Shown here: positions 51,885 through 60,791 of the stretch, piece after piece
How the letters are laid out: every line of letters starts with the position of its first letter
How positions within the stretch are numbered: position 1 is the stretch's first letter
NCBI GenBank assembly: GCA_045544455.1
Contig: JAZPYZ010000022.1
Span: 1-64,000 of the forward strand
Reading direction: 5' to 3'
Length of the DNA stretch: 64,000 nt
Origin: JAZPYZ01 sp045544455
GTDB taxonomy: Bacteria; Bacillota; Clostridia; Oscillospirales; Acutalibacteraceae
The notes under the pieces: model-generated
Database searches by the model: none
What the model was told of the DNA's origin: nothing
The model's input: only the letters and a program-made list of their open reading frames with translations
Made by a program: the position numbers and the translations under genes

Positions 51885-52796
51885 TTATTTACTGCTTTTA
51901 AATCCTTCACCGAGCACCTCGTCGGTGGTGACGGTGATGACGAACGCCGACGGATCGATATCGTAGACCAGTTGCTTGACCGGGTACACCTCGTTACGGC
52001 GGACGGCGATGAGCAACATGTCGCGCGGCGCGCCGGTATAGCCGCCGACCGCATTGAGCCTGGTTACGCCGCGATCGATTTGGGTGATGATGGCGTTGAT
52101 GATTTCTTGTTCATGTTTAGACGAAACCAACAACATTTTACCGGCATCGTTACCGTAGATGAGGGTATCGATGAGTTGACTGGACATAAAGATGGTTACG
52201 CTGGCGTACAGCGCGTTTTCCAAATGGCCGTACACGAACACCGATGCCGCTACAACCACCACGTCTAACAGCAACATAAACCGGCCGATCGGGATGTGGC
52301 GCAGTTTTCGTTCGAGCAACTGGGCAATAATGTCGGTACCGCCGGTGGATGCCCCTCGCATGAAAATAAGTCCTAAGCCGGCACCGGCCAACACGCCGCC
52401 GGCCAACGCCACCAAGATCATGTCTCCTTCAAACGGGGTGATCCATACCGAAAACACGTCGATCAGGACCGAACTGATCGCCATACAGATGGCGCTTTTG
52501 AACACGAATGCGTGTCCGAGTTTGATCCAACCGATCACCACGATGGGAACGTTCATCACGATCATCGAAATACCGATCGGCAGGCCAAACAGATAGTTGA
52601 GCAAGGTGGCGATACCCGAAATGCCGCCCGGCGCAATATCGTTGGGGGCGGTGAACATCGCGACCGAAAGGGCGTAGATTGCACTACCCGATAAATACGC
52701 CATCCAATCGACGATCCAACGTTTCCATTGGGCACGACGAGCAAGGGTTTCGGGTTTGGGTTGTTTTTTCTTAAGCTTCGGTTTGTTGCGTTTCAT
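51885..52796 (-). CDS. YitT-family membrane protein (DUF161 and DUF2179), second copy
   Basis: 303 residues from the ATG at 52796, with GGAG 7 nt upstream. A basic, Lys/Pro-rich cytoplasmic N-terminus of about 30 residues precedes five or six membrane helices with IAPGGISGIATLLNYLFGLPIG-like core APGGISGIATL and GASTGGTDIIAQLLERKL. A C-terminal DUF2179 domain follows (ITQIDRGVTRLNAVGGYTG). The first 26 bp overlap the end of mrnC. Role unknown in the family. Confidence 0.93.
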   Translation of the reverse strand: MKRNKPKLKKKQPKPETLARRAQWKRWIVDWMAYLSGSAIYALSVAMFTAPNDIAPGGISGIATLLNYLFGLPIGISMIVMNVPIVVIGWIKLGHAFVFKSAICMAISSVLIDVFSVWITPFEGDMILVALAGGVLAGAGLGLIFMRGASTGGTDIIAQLLERKLRHIPIGRFMLLLDVVVVAASVFVYGHLENALYASVTIFMSSQLIDTLIYGNDAGKMLLVSSKHEQEIINAIITQIDRGVTRLNAVGGYTGAPRDMLLIAVRRNEVYPVKQLVYDIDPSAFVITVTTDEVLGEGFKSSK

Positions 52797-53178
52797 CGGC
52801 ATTCTCCTCTACCACGACGCTAAACAATTCACGAATACGGTCGATCTGCCCGTCCAGATACAAGTATCCGAACAAGGCTTCCAAGCCGGTGGCACTGTGG
52901 TACGCGTCACCGGTGCGCGCGGTATGCGCGTTACGGCCACGTTTATATACCGCCACTTCCCGGTCGGTCAACAGAGGCATCAGGCGGTCCATCGCGGCGG
53001 CCTGCGCTTCGGCACAGACCATCGATACCGACAACTTGTGCAGTTGGCCGTTTTTGCGGTTGACGCCACTAAGCAGATGTTCCCGTACCAACAGTTCATA
53101 TACCCCGTCACCGATAAACGCGAGCGATAACGGGCTGACGGTATGCACGTCCATAGGTTGTGATAAAAACCGTTCCAT
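52771..53178 (-). CDS. mrnC: Mini-ribonuclease III
   Basis: 135 residues, the family norm. It is an RNase III catalytic domain without a dsRNA-binding domain: LAFIGDGVYELLVREHLL near the start, and ATGLEALFGYLYLDGQ near the end. It matures 23S rRNA ends. It starts 10 bp after the obg stop and overlaps the YitT gene downstream. Confidence 0.95.
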   Translation of the reverse strand: MERFLSQPMDVHTVSPLSLAFIGDGVYELLVREHLLSGVNRKNGQLHKLSVSMVCAEAQAAAMDRLMPLLTDREVAVYKRGRNAHTARTGDAYHSATGLEALFGYLYLDGQIDRIRELFSVVVEENADETQQTEA

Positions 53179-53188
53179 TACTCACACT

Positions 53189-54460
53189 CTATTCCACAAA
53201 ATCAAATTCAAAATCATCGATCCGCACGGTATCGCCGTCGGTACAACCGGCTTCTTTCAACGCGTTGATCACACCGGCCGATTCCAATACCCGTTCGAGA
53301 TAATGCAGACTCTCGGTTTCGTCGACGTTGATGCCGCGCATCACCTGCATCAACCAATCGGCGGTCACTTCAAACGCACCGTCGACCTGTTCGATCGTCA
53401 CCGCGTGACGATCGCCATCCGCGACCACCGCGACCGGTACGGGATCGGGTTCAAATCGGCGTACCGGAGGCAGTTTTTGCAACGTTTCGGCACAGGCGTT
53501 GACCAACGCGTCGGTGCCGTGTGCAATGGGCGCCATGATCGGAAAATACGCCAAACCGCGTTTTTCCATTTCGGCCGCAAACGCCGCTTGTTGGTCGTCG
53601 GTCGCGAGATCGCATTTGTTGCCGGCGACCAACATCGGGCAATCCGCCAACTGGGGATTAAACGCTTTGAGTTCGCGGTTGATGGTATCGAAATCCTCGA
53701 TCGGATCGCGGCCTTCGCTGCCGGCGACGTCCACCACGTGAATCAGCAGGCGGCAACGTTCAACGTGGCGCAAAAACGCGTGGCCGAGACCGGCCCCTTC
53801 GCTCGCGCCTTCGATCACACCGGGAATATCCGCCATCACAAACGAAACCCCTTCGGTCACCCGTACCACACCGAGAACCGGCGTGATGGTGGTGAAATGG
53901 TAGTTGGCGATTTCGGGTTTGGCTTCGCTGACTACCGAGATCAGCGTGGATTTACCGACGTTCGGGAACCCAACAAGGCCCACGTCGGCCAGTAATTTCA
54001 GTTCTAACCGCAGATCGTACTGTTCACCGAGTCCGCCGGGTTTGGCAAACCGCGGCGCTTGTCTGGTGGGGGTGGCGAAATGCGCGTTACCCCAACCGCC
54101 GCGACCGCCTTGTGCCGCGACAAACGGGGTATCGTCCGACATATCGGCCATCAAACGGCCGGTATTGTCGTCGTAGATCAAGGTGCCGCGCGGCACTTTG
54201 ACGATACAATCCGCACCGGCTTTCCCGAAACACCGTTTGCCGCCGCCGTTTTGTCCATGCGGCGCGGTGAATTTGCGTTTATACCGAAAATCCACCAAGG
54301 TATTCAGTCCGTCATCCACCTGGAACACGATGCTGCCGCCATTACCGCCATCACCACCGTCCGGGCCGCCGGATGCTACGTATTTTTCGCGATGAAACGC
54401 CACCGCACCGTCGCCACCGTTGCCGGCGGCGATATGAATCTTTGCTTTATCTACAAACAT
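53189..54460 (-). CDS. obg: GTPase Obg (with OCT domain)
   Basis: 423 residues. The Gly-rich Obg fold (about 1-158; GGDGGDGGNGGSIVF) is followed by the G domain (VGFPNVGKSTLISVVSEAKP, DIPGVIEGASEGAGLG, NKCD) and the Firmicutes OCT domain (about 345-423). It assists 50S ribosome assembly and links growth to GTP and stress. It is the first gene of the obg-mrnC-YitT unit. Confidence 0.97.
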   Translation of the reverse strand: MFVDKAKIHIAAGNGGDGAVAFHREKYVASGGPDGGDGGNGGSIVFQVDDGLNTLVDFRYKRKFTAPHGQNGGGKRCFGKAGADCIVKVPRGTLIYDDNTGRLMADMSDDTPFVAAQGGRGGWGNAHFATPTRQAPRFAKPGGLGEQYDLRLELKLLADVGLVGFPNVGKSTLISVVSEAKPEIANYHFTTITPVLGVVRVTEGVSFVMADIPGVIEGASEGAGLGHAFLRHVERCRLLIHVVDVAGSEGRDPIEDFDTINRELKAFNPQLADCPMLVAGNKCDLATDDQQAAFAAEMEKRGLAYFPIMAPIAHGTDALVNACAETLQKLPPVRRFEPDPVPVAVVADGDRHAVTIEQVDGAFEVTADWLMQVMRGINVDETESLHYLERVLESAGVINALKEAGCTDGDTVRIDDFEFDFVE

Positions 54461-54491
54461 AGCGTCTTTCCTCCGTCTTATTAACCAATTT

Positions 54492-54521
54492 ATTATATCG
54501 CGACTTGTCCCGTTCTGTCAA
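54492..54521 (-). promoter_or_regulatory. Sigma-A promoter for obg
   Basis: On the minus strand, TTGACA, 18 nt and TATAAT lie about 32 nt before the obg start. Confidence 0.85.
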
Positions 54522-54573
54522 CGCTCTCCCCCCTCTGTCGACACGAAAAAACACAACTTTCTTGTAATAACGA

Positions 54574-54602
54574 TTGAAAACCCGCGTTTTTTGTGGTATG
54601 GT
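54574..54602 (+). promoter_or_regulatory. Sigma-A promoter for the O-antigen-ligase-like gene
   Basis: TTGAAA, 17 nt and TATGGT lie 29 nt before the start at 54631. Confidence 0.65.
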
Positions 54603-54630
54603 TAGTATACATTGTAAAGGGGGAACGGCG

Positions 54631-55920
54631 ATGCAAGAGCGTACAACCGATACCACCGCGCGCGTAGCGTGGTTGTGGGCGTTACCGGCAATATGGTTGC
54701 CGCTTTTACCGGAATATATTGCGCCGATCTTAGCGATCGTATCCTTTGTGGTGGTGTGCGTAACTACCCACAAACATCGCGAATCGTTGCAAATCGGGCA
54801 GATCGGGAAGATTTTGTTGATTTACATGGCGTATATGTTGATCGGCACGTTGTATTCGGCCCATCCGCTCAACACCCTATCTACCTTTGCGATGTGGTTG
54901 GTGATGTTTGCGTTTTACCTGTCGCTGACCACCCTGCTTCAAACGCGCGAACGGTTTGATATGCTGTTTGCCGGACTCGCCATCGCGGCTGGCGTGGCCG
55001 GTTTGATCGCGGTGGTCCAATACGTAGGGATCGCGTTTTTTAAATGGGAGATCTCGGAATATTTTTGGGATCCGATCGACATGATCTTCTATAAATATTT
55101 CCCGATGGAACTCGACTTTTTCGTGCCGGGGAAATTGCGGACCGGCGGTCCGTTCAACAACCAAAATATCTTTGCGGAATATCTGGTGATGGCGTTGCCG
55201 TTTTCGGTCTATTACGCCTTTTCCGGACGGCGCACCACGATGAAACTGGTCGCGCGCATCGCGGTAGTGTTCGCGGTGGCCGGTGTGGGCGTTTCGCTTT
55301 GTCGCGGCGCGTATCTCGCGCTGTTGGTCATGATCGTTGTGTGGATGATCTTTGTGGCGCGCAGTCGGATTCCGTTGATCACGTTCGGCGTGGCCGGTGT
55401 TTCGTGTTTGCCACAATCGATCCTCGATCGGTTTGTCTCGATCGGATCGGGCGATAAATCCATCATGAACCGGTTACGGCAATGGCAGATCGCACTGGAA
55501 CACATCGCCGCGCGCCCGTTGTTTGGGTATGGCGCCGGTGTAAGCAACACCACCGACATGTTACACGCCGCCAAAATGGACGCGCCGCATATGCACAACT
55601 TGATTTTGATGTTGTGGATCGAAGGCGGATTGCCGTCGCTGATCTTGGTCGGGATGGTGATCTTTACGGTGTTGCGATACAGCATGGATCTGTTGATCCG
55701 GCGGATCAACCGGCCGTTAGCGGTGGCACTGATGGCGTTTGTAGCCGGGTTTATGACCTGCAGCATGTTCGATTTCCCCCTCATGACGCCGAAACTGGTC
55801 GGGTTTTTCCTGATCGTCATGGCGATCGCCGATGCCGGCGCACGTGTGGAACTTGGCCGTACGACTTCTTGGTTATCGCGGTTGGATTCGTCCCGTCGGT
55901 CACGGCTTAACAACCCGTAA
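54631..55920 (+). CDS. O-antigen ligase/polymerase-like membrane protein (Wzy_C)
   Basis: 429 residues from the ATG at 54631, with AAAGGGGG upstream. Ten or more membrane helices are predicted. The typical region is GPFNNQNIFAEYLVMALPF (about 174-192), followed by the large loop with RLRQWQIALEHIAARPLFGYGAG and HMHNLILMLWIEGGLP. In this family these loops catalyse joining of undecaprenyl-linked glycans. In a Gram-positive it probably makes a surface polysaccharide or teichuronic-type polymer. No other polysaccharide genes are adjacent, and it is a single-gene unit. Confidence 0.88.
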   Translation: MQERTTDTTARVAWLWALPAIWLPLLPEYIAPILAIVSFVVVCVTTHKHRESLQIGQIGKILLIYMAYMLIGTLYSAHPLNTLSTFAMWLVMFAFYLSLTTLLQTRERFDMLFAGLAIAAGVAGLIAVVQYVGIAFFKWEISEYFWDPIDMIFYKYFPMELDFFVPGKLRTGGPFNNQNIFAEYLVMALPFSVYYAFSGRRTTMKLVARIAVVFAVAGVGVSLCRGAYLALLVMIVVWMIFVARSRIPLITFGVAGVSCLPQSILDRFVSIGSGDKSIMNRLRQWQIALEHIAARPLFGYGAGVSNTTDMLHAAKMDAPHMHNLILMLWIEGGLPSLILVGMVIFTVLRYSMDLLIRRINRPLAVALMAFVAGFMTCSMFDFPLMTPKLVGFFLIVMAIADAGARVELGRTTSWLSRLDSSRRSRLNNP

Positions 55921-55933
55921 TCCCCACAAAACA

Positions 55934-55962
55934 AACCCCCTCGAGACATCTCGAGGGGGTTT
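55934..55962. terminator. Bidirectional terminator
   Basis: A 13-bp stem around ACCCCCTCGAGA / TCTCGAGGGGGT with a short loop is followed by TTTTTC. It lies between the converging O-antigen-ligase-like gene and serS. Confidence 0.85.
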
Positions 55963-56003
55963 TTCGTATGTGAATGATTGGTCAAACTATCCCGGGGTGG
56001 CTA

Positions 56004-57275
56004 TTATCGAATGACGTCGCAACCCATATACGGTTGCAACACGGCCGGTACCCGCACCGAACCGTCTTCGTTTTGATAGTTTTCAAGGATCGCGGCTACC
56101 GTGCGGCCAACCGCTAAGCCCGACCCGTTAAGGGTATGCACCAACTGCGCTTTGTCTTTCGGATCGCGTTTAAACCGGATTGACGCACGGCGCGCTTGAT
56201 AATCTTCAAAGTTGGAACAACTGGAGATCTCGACATACCGGTTATACGACGGCATCCACACTTCGATATCGTAGGTTTTTGCGCTCGAAAAACCAAGGTC
56301 GCCGGTCGACAAGGTAACCACGCGGTGCGGCAGTTCGAGTTGTTGTAACAGATATTCCGCATCGTTCGTAAGTTTTTCCAGTTCGTCATAACTGGTTTCG
56401 GGATCGGCGAATTTCACCAGTTCAACTTTATTGAATTGGTGTTGACGGATCAAACCGCGGGTATCGCGGCCGGCGCTACCGGCTTCTGCACGGAAACACG
56501 CCGAATACGCACAATAACGGATCGGCAGTTTCGTCCCGTCGATGATCTCGTCGCGGTGCATGTTGGTAACCGGCACTTCCGCCGTCGGAATCAGGAAATA
56601 ATCCTCGTTTTCAAGATGGAACGCATCTTCTTCAAATTTCGGCAACTGGCCGGTACCGGTCATCGAGGCACGGTTAACCATAAACGGCGGCAAAATCTCG
56701 GTATAGCCGCGTTCGGTATGGGTGTTGAGGAAAAAGTTGATGACCGCGCGTTCCAACCGCGCGCCGAGTCCTCGATAGAAATGGAACCGCGCACCGGTAA
56801 CTTTGGCCGCAACGTCCGGGTTGAGGATGTTCAGGTTCGCGCCGATATCCCAATGGGGTTTCGGTTCGAACGCAAACGCCGTCGGTTCGCCAAACCGGCG
56901 CATTTCCACGTTTTCGCTATCGTCTTTCCCGACCGGCACGCTCGCGTTCGGGATATTCGGGATCGACAGCAGAATCTGCCGTTGTTCGTCCTCAATCTTC
57001 GCGAGTTGTTGATCCCCTTCCTTAACCTGGTCGGAAATCTCTTTCATCTTCGCCAAAATGGCCGACACGTCGCCGCCCTCTTTTTTGATCTGCGGAATCT
57101 GTTTGCTGGCTTGGTTTTGTTCGGCTTTCAACGCCTCGACAGATGCCGTGATCTCGCGGCGTTTGCCGTCCAACGCGATGACCTGGTCGATCAACGCGTC
57201 CATATCTTTGTTGCGCGACCGCATGGCCTGTTTGACCATATCCGGTTGACTGCGTACCAATTTGATGTCTAACAT
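56004..57275 (-). CDS. serS: Seryl-tRNA synthetase
   Basis: 423 residues, the family norm. An N-terminal coiled coil (about 28-100) binds the long arm of tRNA-Ser. Class II motifs follow: FMVNRASMTGTGQLPKF, CFRAEAGSAGRDTRGLIRQHQF and LNGSGLAVGRTVAAILENYQ. It is the third gene after parA and parB, with a 23-bp gap, so it is probably in the same operon. No T-box is seen. Confidence 0.97.
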   Translation of the reverse strand: MLDIKLVRSQPDMVKQAMRSRNKDMDALIDQVIALDGKRREITASVEALKAEQNQASKQIPQIKKEGGDVSAILAKMKEISDQVKEGDQQLAKIEDEQRQILLSIPNIPNASVPVGKDDSENVEMRRFGEPTAFAFEPKPHWDIGANLNILNPDVAAKVTGARFHFYRGLGARLERAVINFFLNTHTERGYTEILPPFMVNRASMTGTGQLPKFEEDAFHLENEDYFLIPTAEVPVTNMHRDEIIDGTKLPIRYCAYSACFRAEAGSAGRDTRGLIRQHQFNKVELVKFADPETSYDELEKLTNDAEYLLQQLELPHRVVTLSTGDLGFSSAKTYDIEVWMPSYNRYVEISSCSNFEDYQARRASIRFKRDPKDKAQLVHTLNGSGLAVGRTVAAILENYQNEDGSVRVPAVLQPYMGCDVIR

Positions 57276-57298
57276 ACTGTATTATCCCCTTTGCTCGA

Positions 57299-58156
57299 TT
57301 ATCTGTCTTCCGGTACCAGTCGGTTTGCGAGTTCCTGCAAATCGGCATCCCCGTAAAATTCGATCTGTAATACGCCTTTGTTGCCGCCGGCAGTCACCTT
57401 GACCTTGCGACCGAGATGTTCGGTCAACGCGATAGCTACTTCTTGATAAAACGCGTGGCCGCCGCCAAAGGTGGCCGGTTTGGTGCCGGACTTTTCGGTC
57501 GGGTTGGCTTTGGCGCGTTGTTCGGTCTCACGTACCGACCAACCGGCCGCTACCGCCTGCTTCGACAGTTCGATCTGCCGTGCTTCGTCGGCCTGCGCCA
57601 AGATCGCCCGGGCGTGTCCGGCAGACAGTTGACCGGATTCGACCATTTCCGCCACCGATGCCGGCAGTTTCAACAACCGCAACGCGTTGGCTACCGCCGG
57701 CCGTGATTTACCGACTGCCGTGGCCGCTTGTTCTTGCGTCAAACCATAGGTTTCCATCAACGTACGATACCCCAACGCCTCTTCCATCGGGTTCAAGTCT
57801 TCGCGTTGCAGGTTTTCGATGATAGCGAGTTCCGCCGCCTCACGATCGCTCATTTCGCGCACCACCGCCGGGATTTCGGTCAATCCGGCCGCTTGTGCCG
57901 CGCGCCAACGCCGTTCGCCGGCCACGATGCGATACCCACCGCGCGTCAACGGACGCACCAAAATCGGTTGCAACACCCCGTGTTCGGCAATCGAAGCGGT
58001 CAATTCCGCCATCGCCTGTTCATCAAACCGCTTACGCGGTTGATCAACGTTGGGTTCCACTTCTAAAATCGGTAACAATTCGGCAGCGGTCGACACGGTA
58101 TCGTTTTCTTCAAACAACGCCGTGAGCCCTTTGCCAAGTCCCCGTTGAATCGCCAT
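57299..58156 (-). CDS. parB: Chromosome partitioning protein ParB (Spo0J type)
   Basis: 285 residues. It starts with MAIQRGLGKGLTALF, followed by the CTPase/ParB N domain with ILVRPL and the GERRWRAAQAAGL motif (about 78-90). The helix-turn-helix at about 135-170 (LTQEQAATAVGKSRPAVANALRLL) recognises parS. A C-terminal dimerisation domain closes the protein. Two parS sites lie just upstream of parA. It is one base after the parA stop. Confidence 0.97.
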   Translation of the reverse strand: MAIQRGLGKGLTALFEENDTVSTAAELLPILEVEPNVDQPRKRFDEQAMAELTASIAEHGVLQPILVRPLTRGGYRIVAGERRWRAAQAAGLTEIPAVVREMSDREAAELAIIENLQREDLNPMEEALGYRTLMETYGLTQEQAATAVGKSRPAVANALRLLKLPASVAEMVESGQLSAGHARAILAQADEARQIELSKQAVAAGWSVRETEQRAKANPTEKSGTKPATFGGGHAFYQEVAIALTEHLGRKVKVTAGGNKGVLQIEFYGDADLQELANRLVPEDR

Positions 58157-58157
58157 C

Positions 58158-58919
58158 TTATTGCCCTCCTATCAATTCATCTGCGAGCATATTATACGCG
58201 ATCGCCCCCTTGGACGAGCGATCGTAATACGCGATCGGTTTCCCGTGGCTGGGCGCTTCCGACAACCGCACACTACGCGGAATCGGTTGCGAAAACACCT
58301 TGCGCGGAAAGAATTTCTTGACCTCAGCCGCGACCTGTTGCGTCAAATTCAACCGCCCGTCAAACATGGTCAACAACACCCCTTCGATATCGATGTGGGG
58401 ATTGTACAACCGCTTGACCTGCCGCACCGTCGCCATCAGTTGGGATAACCCTTCGAGCGCAAAATATTCGCACTGGATCGGCACGATCAAGGTATCGGCC
58501 GCACACAACGCGTTGAGTGTCAACAATCCGAGCGACGGCGGACAATCGATGAAAATATAATCGTATTCGTCCCGCAACGCCGCGAGCGCCACTTTCAGAC
58601 GTGCCTCTCGCCGAGAAAACTCGATGAGTTCGATCTCCGCGCCGGCCAACTCCATGCCGGACGGAATCACATCCACGTTGGTAAACGCGGTGTGTACGAT
58701 CACGTCCTTCGCGTCGACACCGTTAATCAACATCTCGTACGACGTTCCCTCGGTCTTGCGTTTGTTGATGCCCATGCCGCTGGTGGCGTTTCCTTGCGGA
58801 TCGATATCCACCAACAGGCACTTTTTATCTTTGAGTCCGACCGCCGCCGTCAGGTTAACGCTGGTCGTGGTCTTCCCCACGCCGCCCTTTTGGTTGACGA
58901 TCGCCATGATTTTTCCCAT
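58158..58919 (-). CDS. parA: Chromosome partitioning ATPase ParA (Soj type)
   Basis: 253 residues. The deviant Walker A motif NQKGGVGKTTTSVNL begins at about residue 8, and DIDPQGNATSG and DCPPSLGLLTLNAL are conserved. Its short N-terminus marks the chromosomal Soj type without its own DNA-binding domain. With ParB it positions the origin region and, in spore formers, tunes DnaA. rsmG, normally upstream, is absent. Confidence 0.97.
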   Translation of the reverse strand: MGKIMAIVNQKGGVGKTTTSVNLTAAVGLKDKKCLLVDIDPQGNATSGMGINKRKTEGTSYEMLINGVDAKDVIVHTAFTNVDVIPSGMELAGAEIELIEFSRREARLKVALAALRDEYDYIFIDCPPSLGLLTLNALCAADTLIVPIQCEYFALEGLSQLMATVRQVKRLYNPHIDIEGVLLTMFDGRLNLTQQVAAEVKKFFPRKVFSQPIPRSVRLSEAPSHGKPIAYYDRSSKGAIAYNMLADELIGGQ

Positions 58920-58934
58920 GCCGTTCTCCTCTCA

Positions 58935-58950
58935 TGTTTCACGTGAAACA
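58935..58950. promoter_or_regulatory. parS site 1
   Basis: TGTTTCACGTGAAACA is an exact match to the bacterial parS consensus and a perfect palindrome. It lies 16 bp before the parA start and is a ParB loading site. Confidence 0.95.
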
Positions 58951-58971
58951 TTGGCCGTTTGGCGGTTCGTT

Positions 58972-58987
58972 TGTTTCACGTGAAACA
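58972..58987. promoter_or_regulatory. parS site 2
   Basis: A second exact TGTTTCACGTGAAACA, 37 bp from the first. Both lie between the parAB promoter and parA, so ParB binding may repress the operon. Confidence 0.95.
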
Positions 58988-59006
58988 AATGAACCCGTTG
59001 TTGCTC

Positions 59007-59035
59007 ATTGTAACACACTTTTTTCGCGTTGTAAA
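59007..59035 (-). promoter_or_regulatory. Sigma-A promoter for parA-parB-serS
   Basis: On the minus strand, TTTACA, 17 nt and TACAAT lie about 88 nt before parA. The two parS sites fall in the untranslated leader. Confidence 0.7.
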
Positions 59036-59096
59036 CGCTTTTTTGCGGCGGAATCCGACCAAAACCGACGGAAAACTTTGGTTCTCTCCTCAAAAT

Positions 59097-59126
59097 AAAA
59101 CCGCACACCGTCGGTGTGCGGTTTTA
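59097..59126 (-). terminator. Terminator of the MgtC-like pair
   Basis: AAAACCGCACACCG pairs with CGGTGTGCGGTTTT in a tight hairpin, followed on the minus strand by ATTTTG. Confidence 0.8.
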
Positions 59127-59141
59127 AGGGTTGTCCTGTTG

Positions 59142-59870
59142 TCAGAAGCTGATCGACTTGATGCCGGGGTATTTGTCTGTAAACGCCATCACCTGTTCGA
59201 AAGTGATATGCCCCTTCATCCGCGCCGACATCACCAGATCCAACGTGCCATCGGCCGACTTGGTGATACGCGAATTGTATACCTCGATACCGAGTTTTTC
59301 TTGCTTTTGTTTCAAGACCGCGCGCAGTTCGGGCGTATCGTCCATGATGATGCGGATCTCCGTGTTGGAATACGAATCGTTACCGATATTGAACCGGTGC
59401 ATCAACAGTTGGATGATCACGATAAGTGCGGTCACGAAGAATGCCATCGCGTACATGCCGCTGCCACACGCCAAGCCCACCGCCGCCGTCGCCCAAATGC
59501 CGGCCGCCGTGGTAAGCCCCTTTACGGTGTTGCCGTTTTTAAAGATAACGCCGGCGCCGAGGAACGAAATGCCACTGACCACCTGGCTCGCCACACGGCT
59601 GGGATCGGCGCCGCGCAAGCCGGGATACAGATCGCCGAGTTGCGTTACCAAATCCATAAAGCCGTATTTCGAGATCACCATAATCAGCGCCGAGGCGCAC
59701 GCGATGATGCAGTGAGTGCGAATACCAGCCTCTTTCGACCGTTTGGTGCGTTCCAATCCGATGATCGCGCCGCACAAGGTTGCCGCCGCCACCCGTAACA
59801 CAAACGCACACGTCGGGTAGGTTTCCAAAAAACTCACAACCGCGTTATAGGTTTCGATTATCCATTCCAT
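59142..59870 (-). CDS. MgtC/SapB-family membrane protein (copy 2)
   Basis: 242 residues from the ATG at 59870. Four or five membrane helices with the MgtC signatures GAIIGLERTKRSKEAGIRTH, GISFLGAGVIFK and GLTTAAGIWATAAVGLACG (about 35-125). A cytoplasmic C-terminal domain of about 85 residues follows, as in longer SapB-type proteins. The role in Gram-positives is unclear; in other bacteria it modulates membrane potential or F-ATPase under low Mg. The gene starts 22 bp after the stop of its paralogue. Confidence 0.92.
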   Translation of the reverse strand: MEWIIETYNAVVSFLETYPTCAFVLRVAAATLCGAIIGLERTKRSKEAGIRTHCIIACASALIMVISKYGFMDLVTQLGDLYPGLRGADPSRVASQVVSGISFLGAGVIFKNGNTVKGLTTAAGIWATAAVGLACGSGMYAMAFFVTALIVIIQLLMHRFNIGNDSYSNTEIRIIMDDTPELRAVLKQKQEKLGIEVYNSRITKSADGTLDLVMSARMKGHITFEQVMAFTDKYPGIKSISF

Positions 59871-59892
59871 GTTGTCTACTCTCTCCTCTTCC

Positions 59893-60552
59893 TTATATCG
59901 AGATCGCCAATATCTCTTCGTGCTCGTCACACAGCCGCAACGCTTGTTCGATGCTCAAACGGCGCGCCGTGCGCACACGTAACGTAAATTGTAAAGCGTC
60001 CCCTTGCCGCTTATATCGCGCGGTGAGAACGCGCACGTCGTCTCCCAGCACCCGTTGTTGCAACAACGCGCGTGCCGCCGGCGTGTCGGTAACGGTCACC
60101 TTGATCTTACGGATCATCCAATCCTGCCCGTCAAGCGTGCCGTAGTAAAAAACCAGTTGCACCAGAATAATGAGCCCCGTCGCGATCGCCGCCACCGCAT
60201 ACAGCCCCATGCCACAGGCCATGCCGATGGCCACCGTTGCCCAAACGCCGGTCGCCGTCCGCAACCCGGCCACCACCTGGTACTTGCTACGCAGGATCAT
60301 GCCGGCGCCCATAAACGAAAACCCATACACAATCTGGGTTGCGAGGATCGAATAATCCGTCTCGAACGGCGAATCCGCATACGCGTATACCGACAACAAC
60401 ATATACGCCGCCGCAGCCGCCGCCACAATGCTGTGCGTGCGGATGCCGGCATCGCGCAACCGCAAGCCGCGCTCTAATCCGACGCAAGCGCCGAGCGCCG
60501 CCGCTACCGTGATCCGCATCATCACCACGCCAACCAGTTCCCATCCGGTCAT
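59893..60552 (-). CDS. MgtC/SapB-family membrane protein (copy 1)
   Basis: 219 residues. MgtC signatures ACVGLERGLRLRDAGIRTHS, GFSFMGAGMILR and GLRTATGVWATVAIGMACG lie at about 22-125, with a shorter C-terminal domain than its neighbour. The two are clearly diverged tandem paralogues and probably form a heteromer or have separate conditions of use. An AT-rich region upstream (60570-60720) contains the likely promoter. Confidence 0.92.
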   Translation of the reverse strand: MTGWELVGVVMMRITVAAALGACVGLERGLRLRDAGIRTHSIVAAAAAAYMLLSVYAYADSPFETDYSILATQIVYGFSFMGAGMILRSKYQVVAGLRTATGVWATVAIGMACGMGLYAVAAIATGLIILVQLVFYYGTLDGQDWMIRKIKVTVTDTPAARALLQQRVLGDDVRVLTARYKRQGDALQFTLRVRTARRLSIEQALRLCDEHEEILAISI

Positions 60553-60726
60553 CCGTCCGTCACCGCCCTTTATAATAAAGTAATAATATTGCTTTTTAAT
60601 ATATTTTAATATATTATCACAATCACTAAAAAATGTACAGTCTTTTTTTAAATTCCATGGAAATTTGCTAAAAATATGACTTTACCTCTCTTGATTTGCT
60701 TTTTTTAAGGTGTTTGACTTCAAGCG

Positions 60727-60755
60727 TTTACTTTTTTCTCGGATTTCGGTATAGT
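60727..60755 (+). promoter_or_regulatory. Sigma-A promoter for the jelly-roll/SGNH operon
   Basis: TTTACT, 17 nt and TATAGT lie 37 nt before the GTG start at 60792. Confidence 0.65.
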
Positions 60756-60791
60756 AAACTTAGAAAATTATCTGCAGATGAGGTGATCTTT

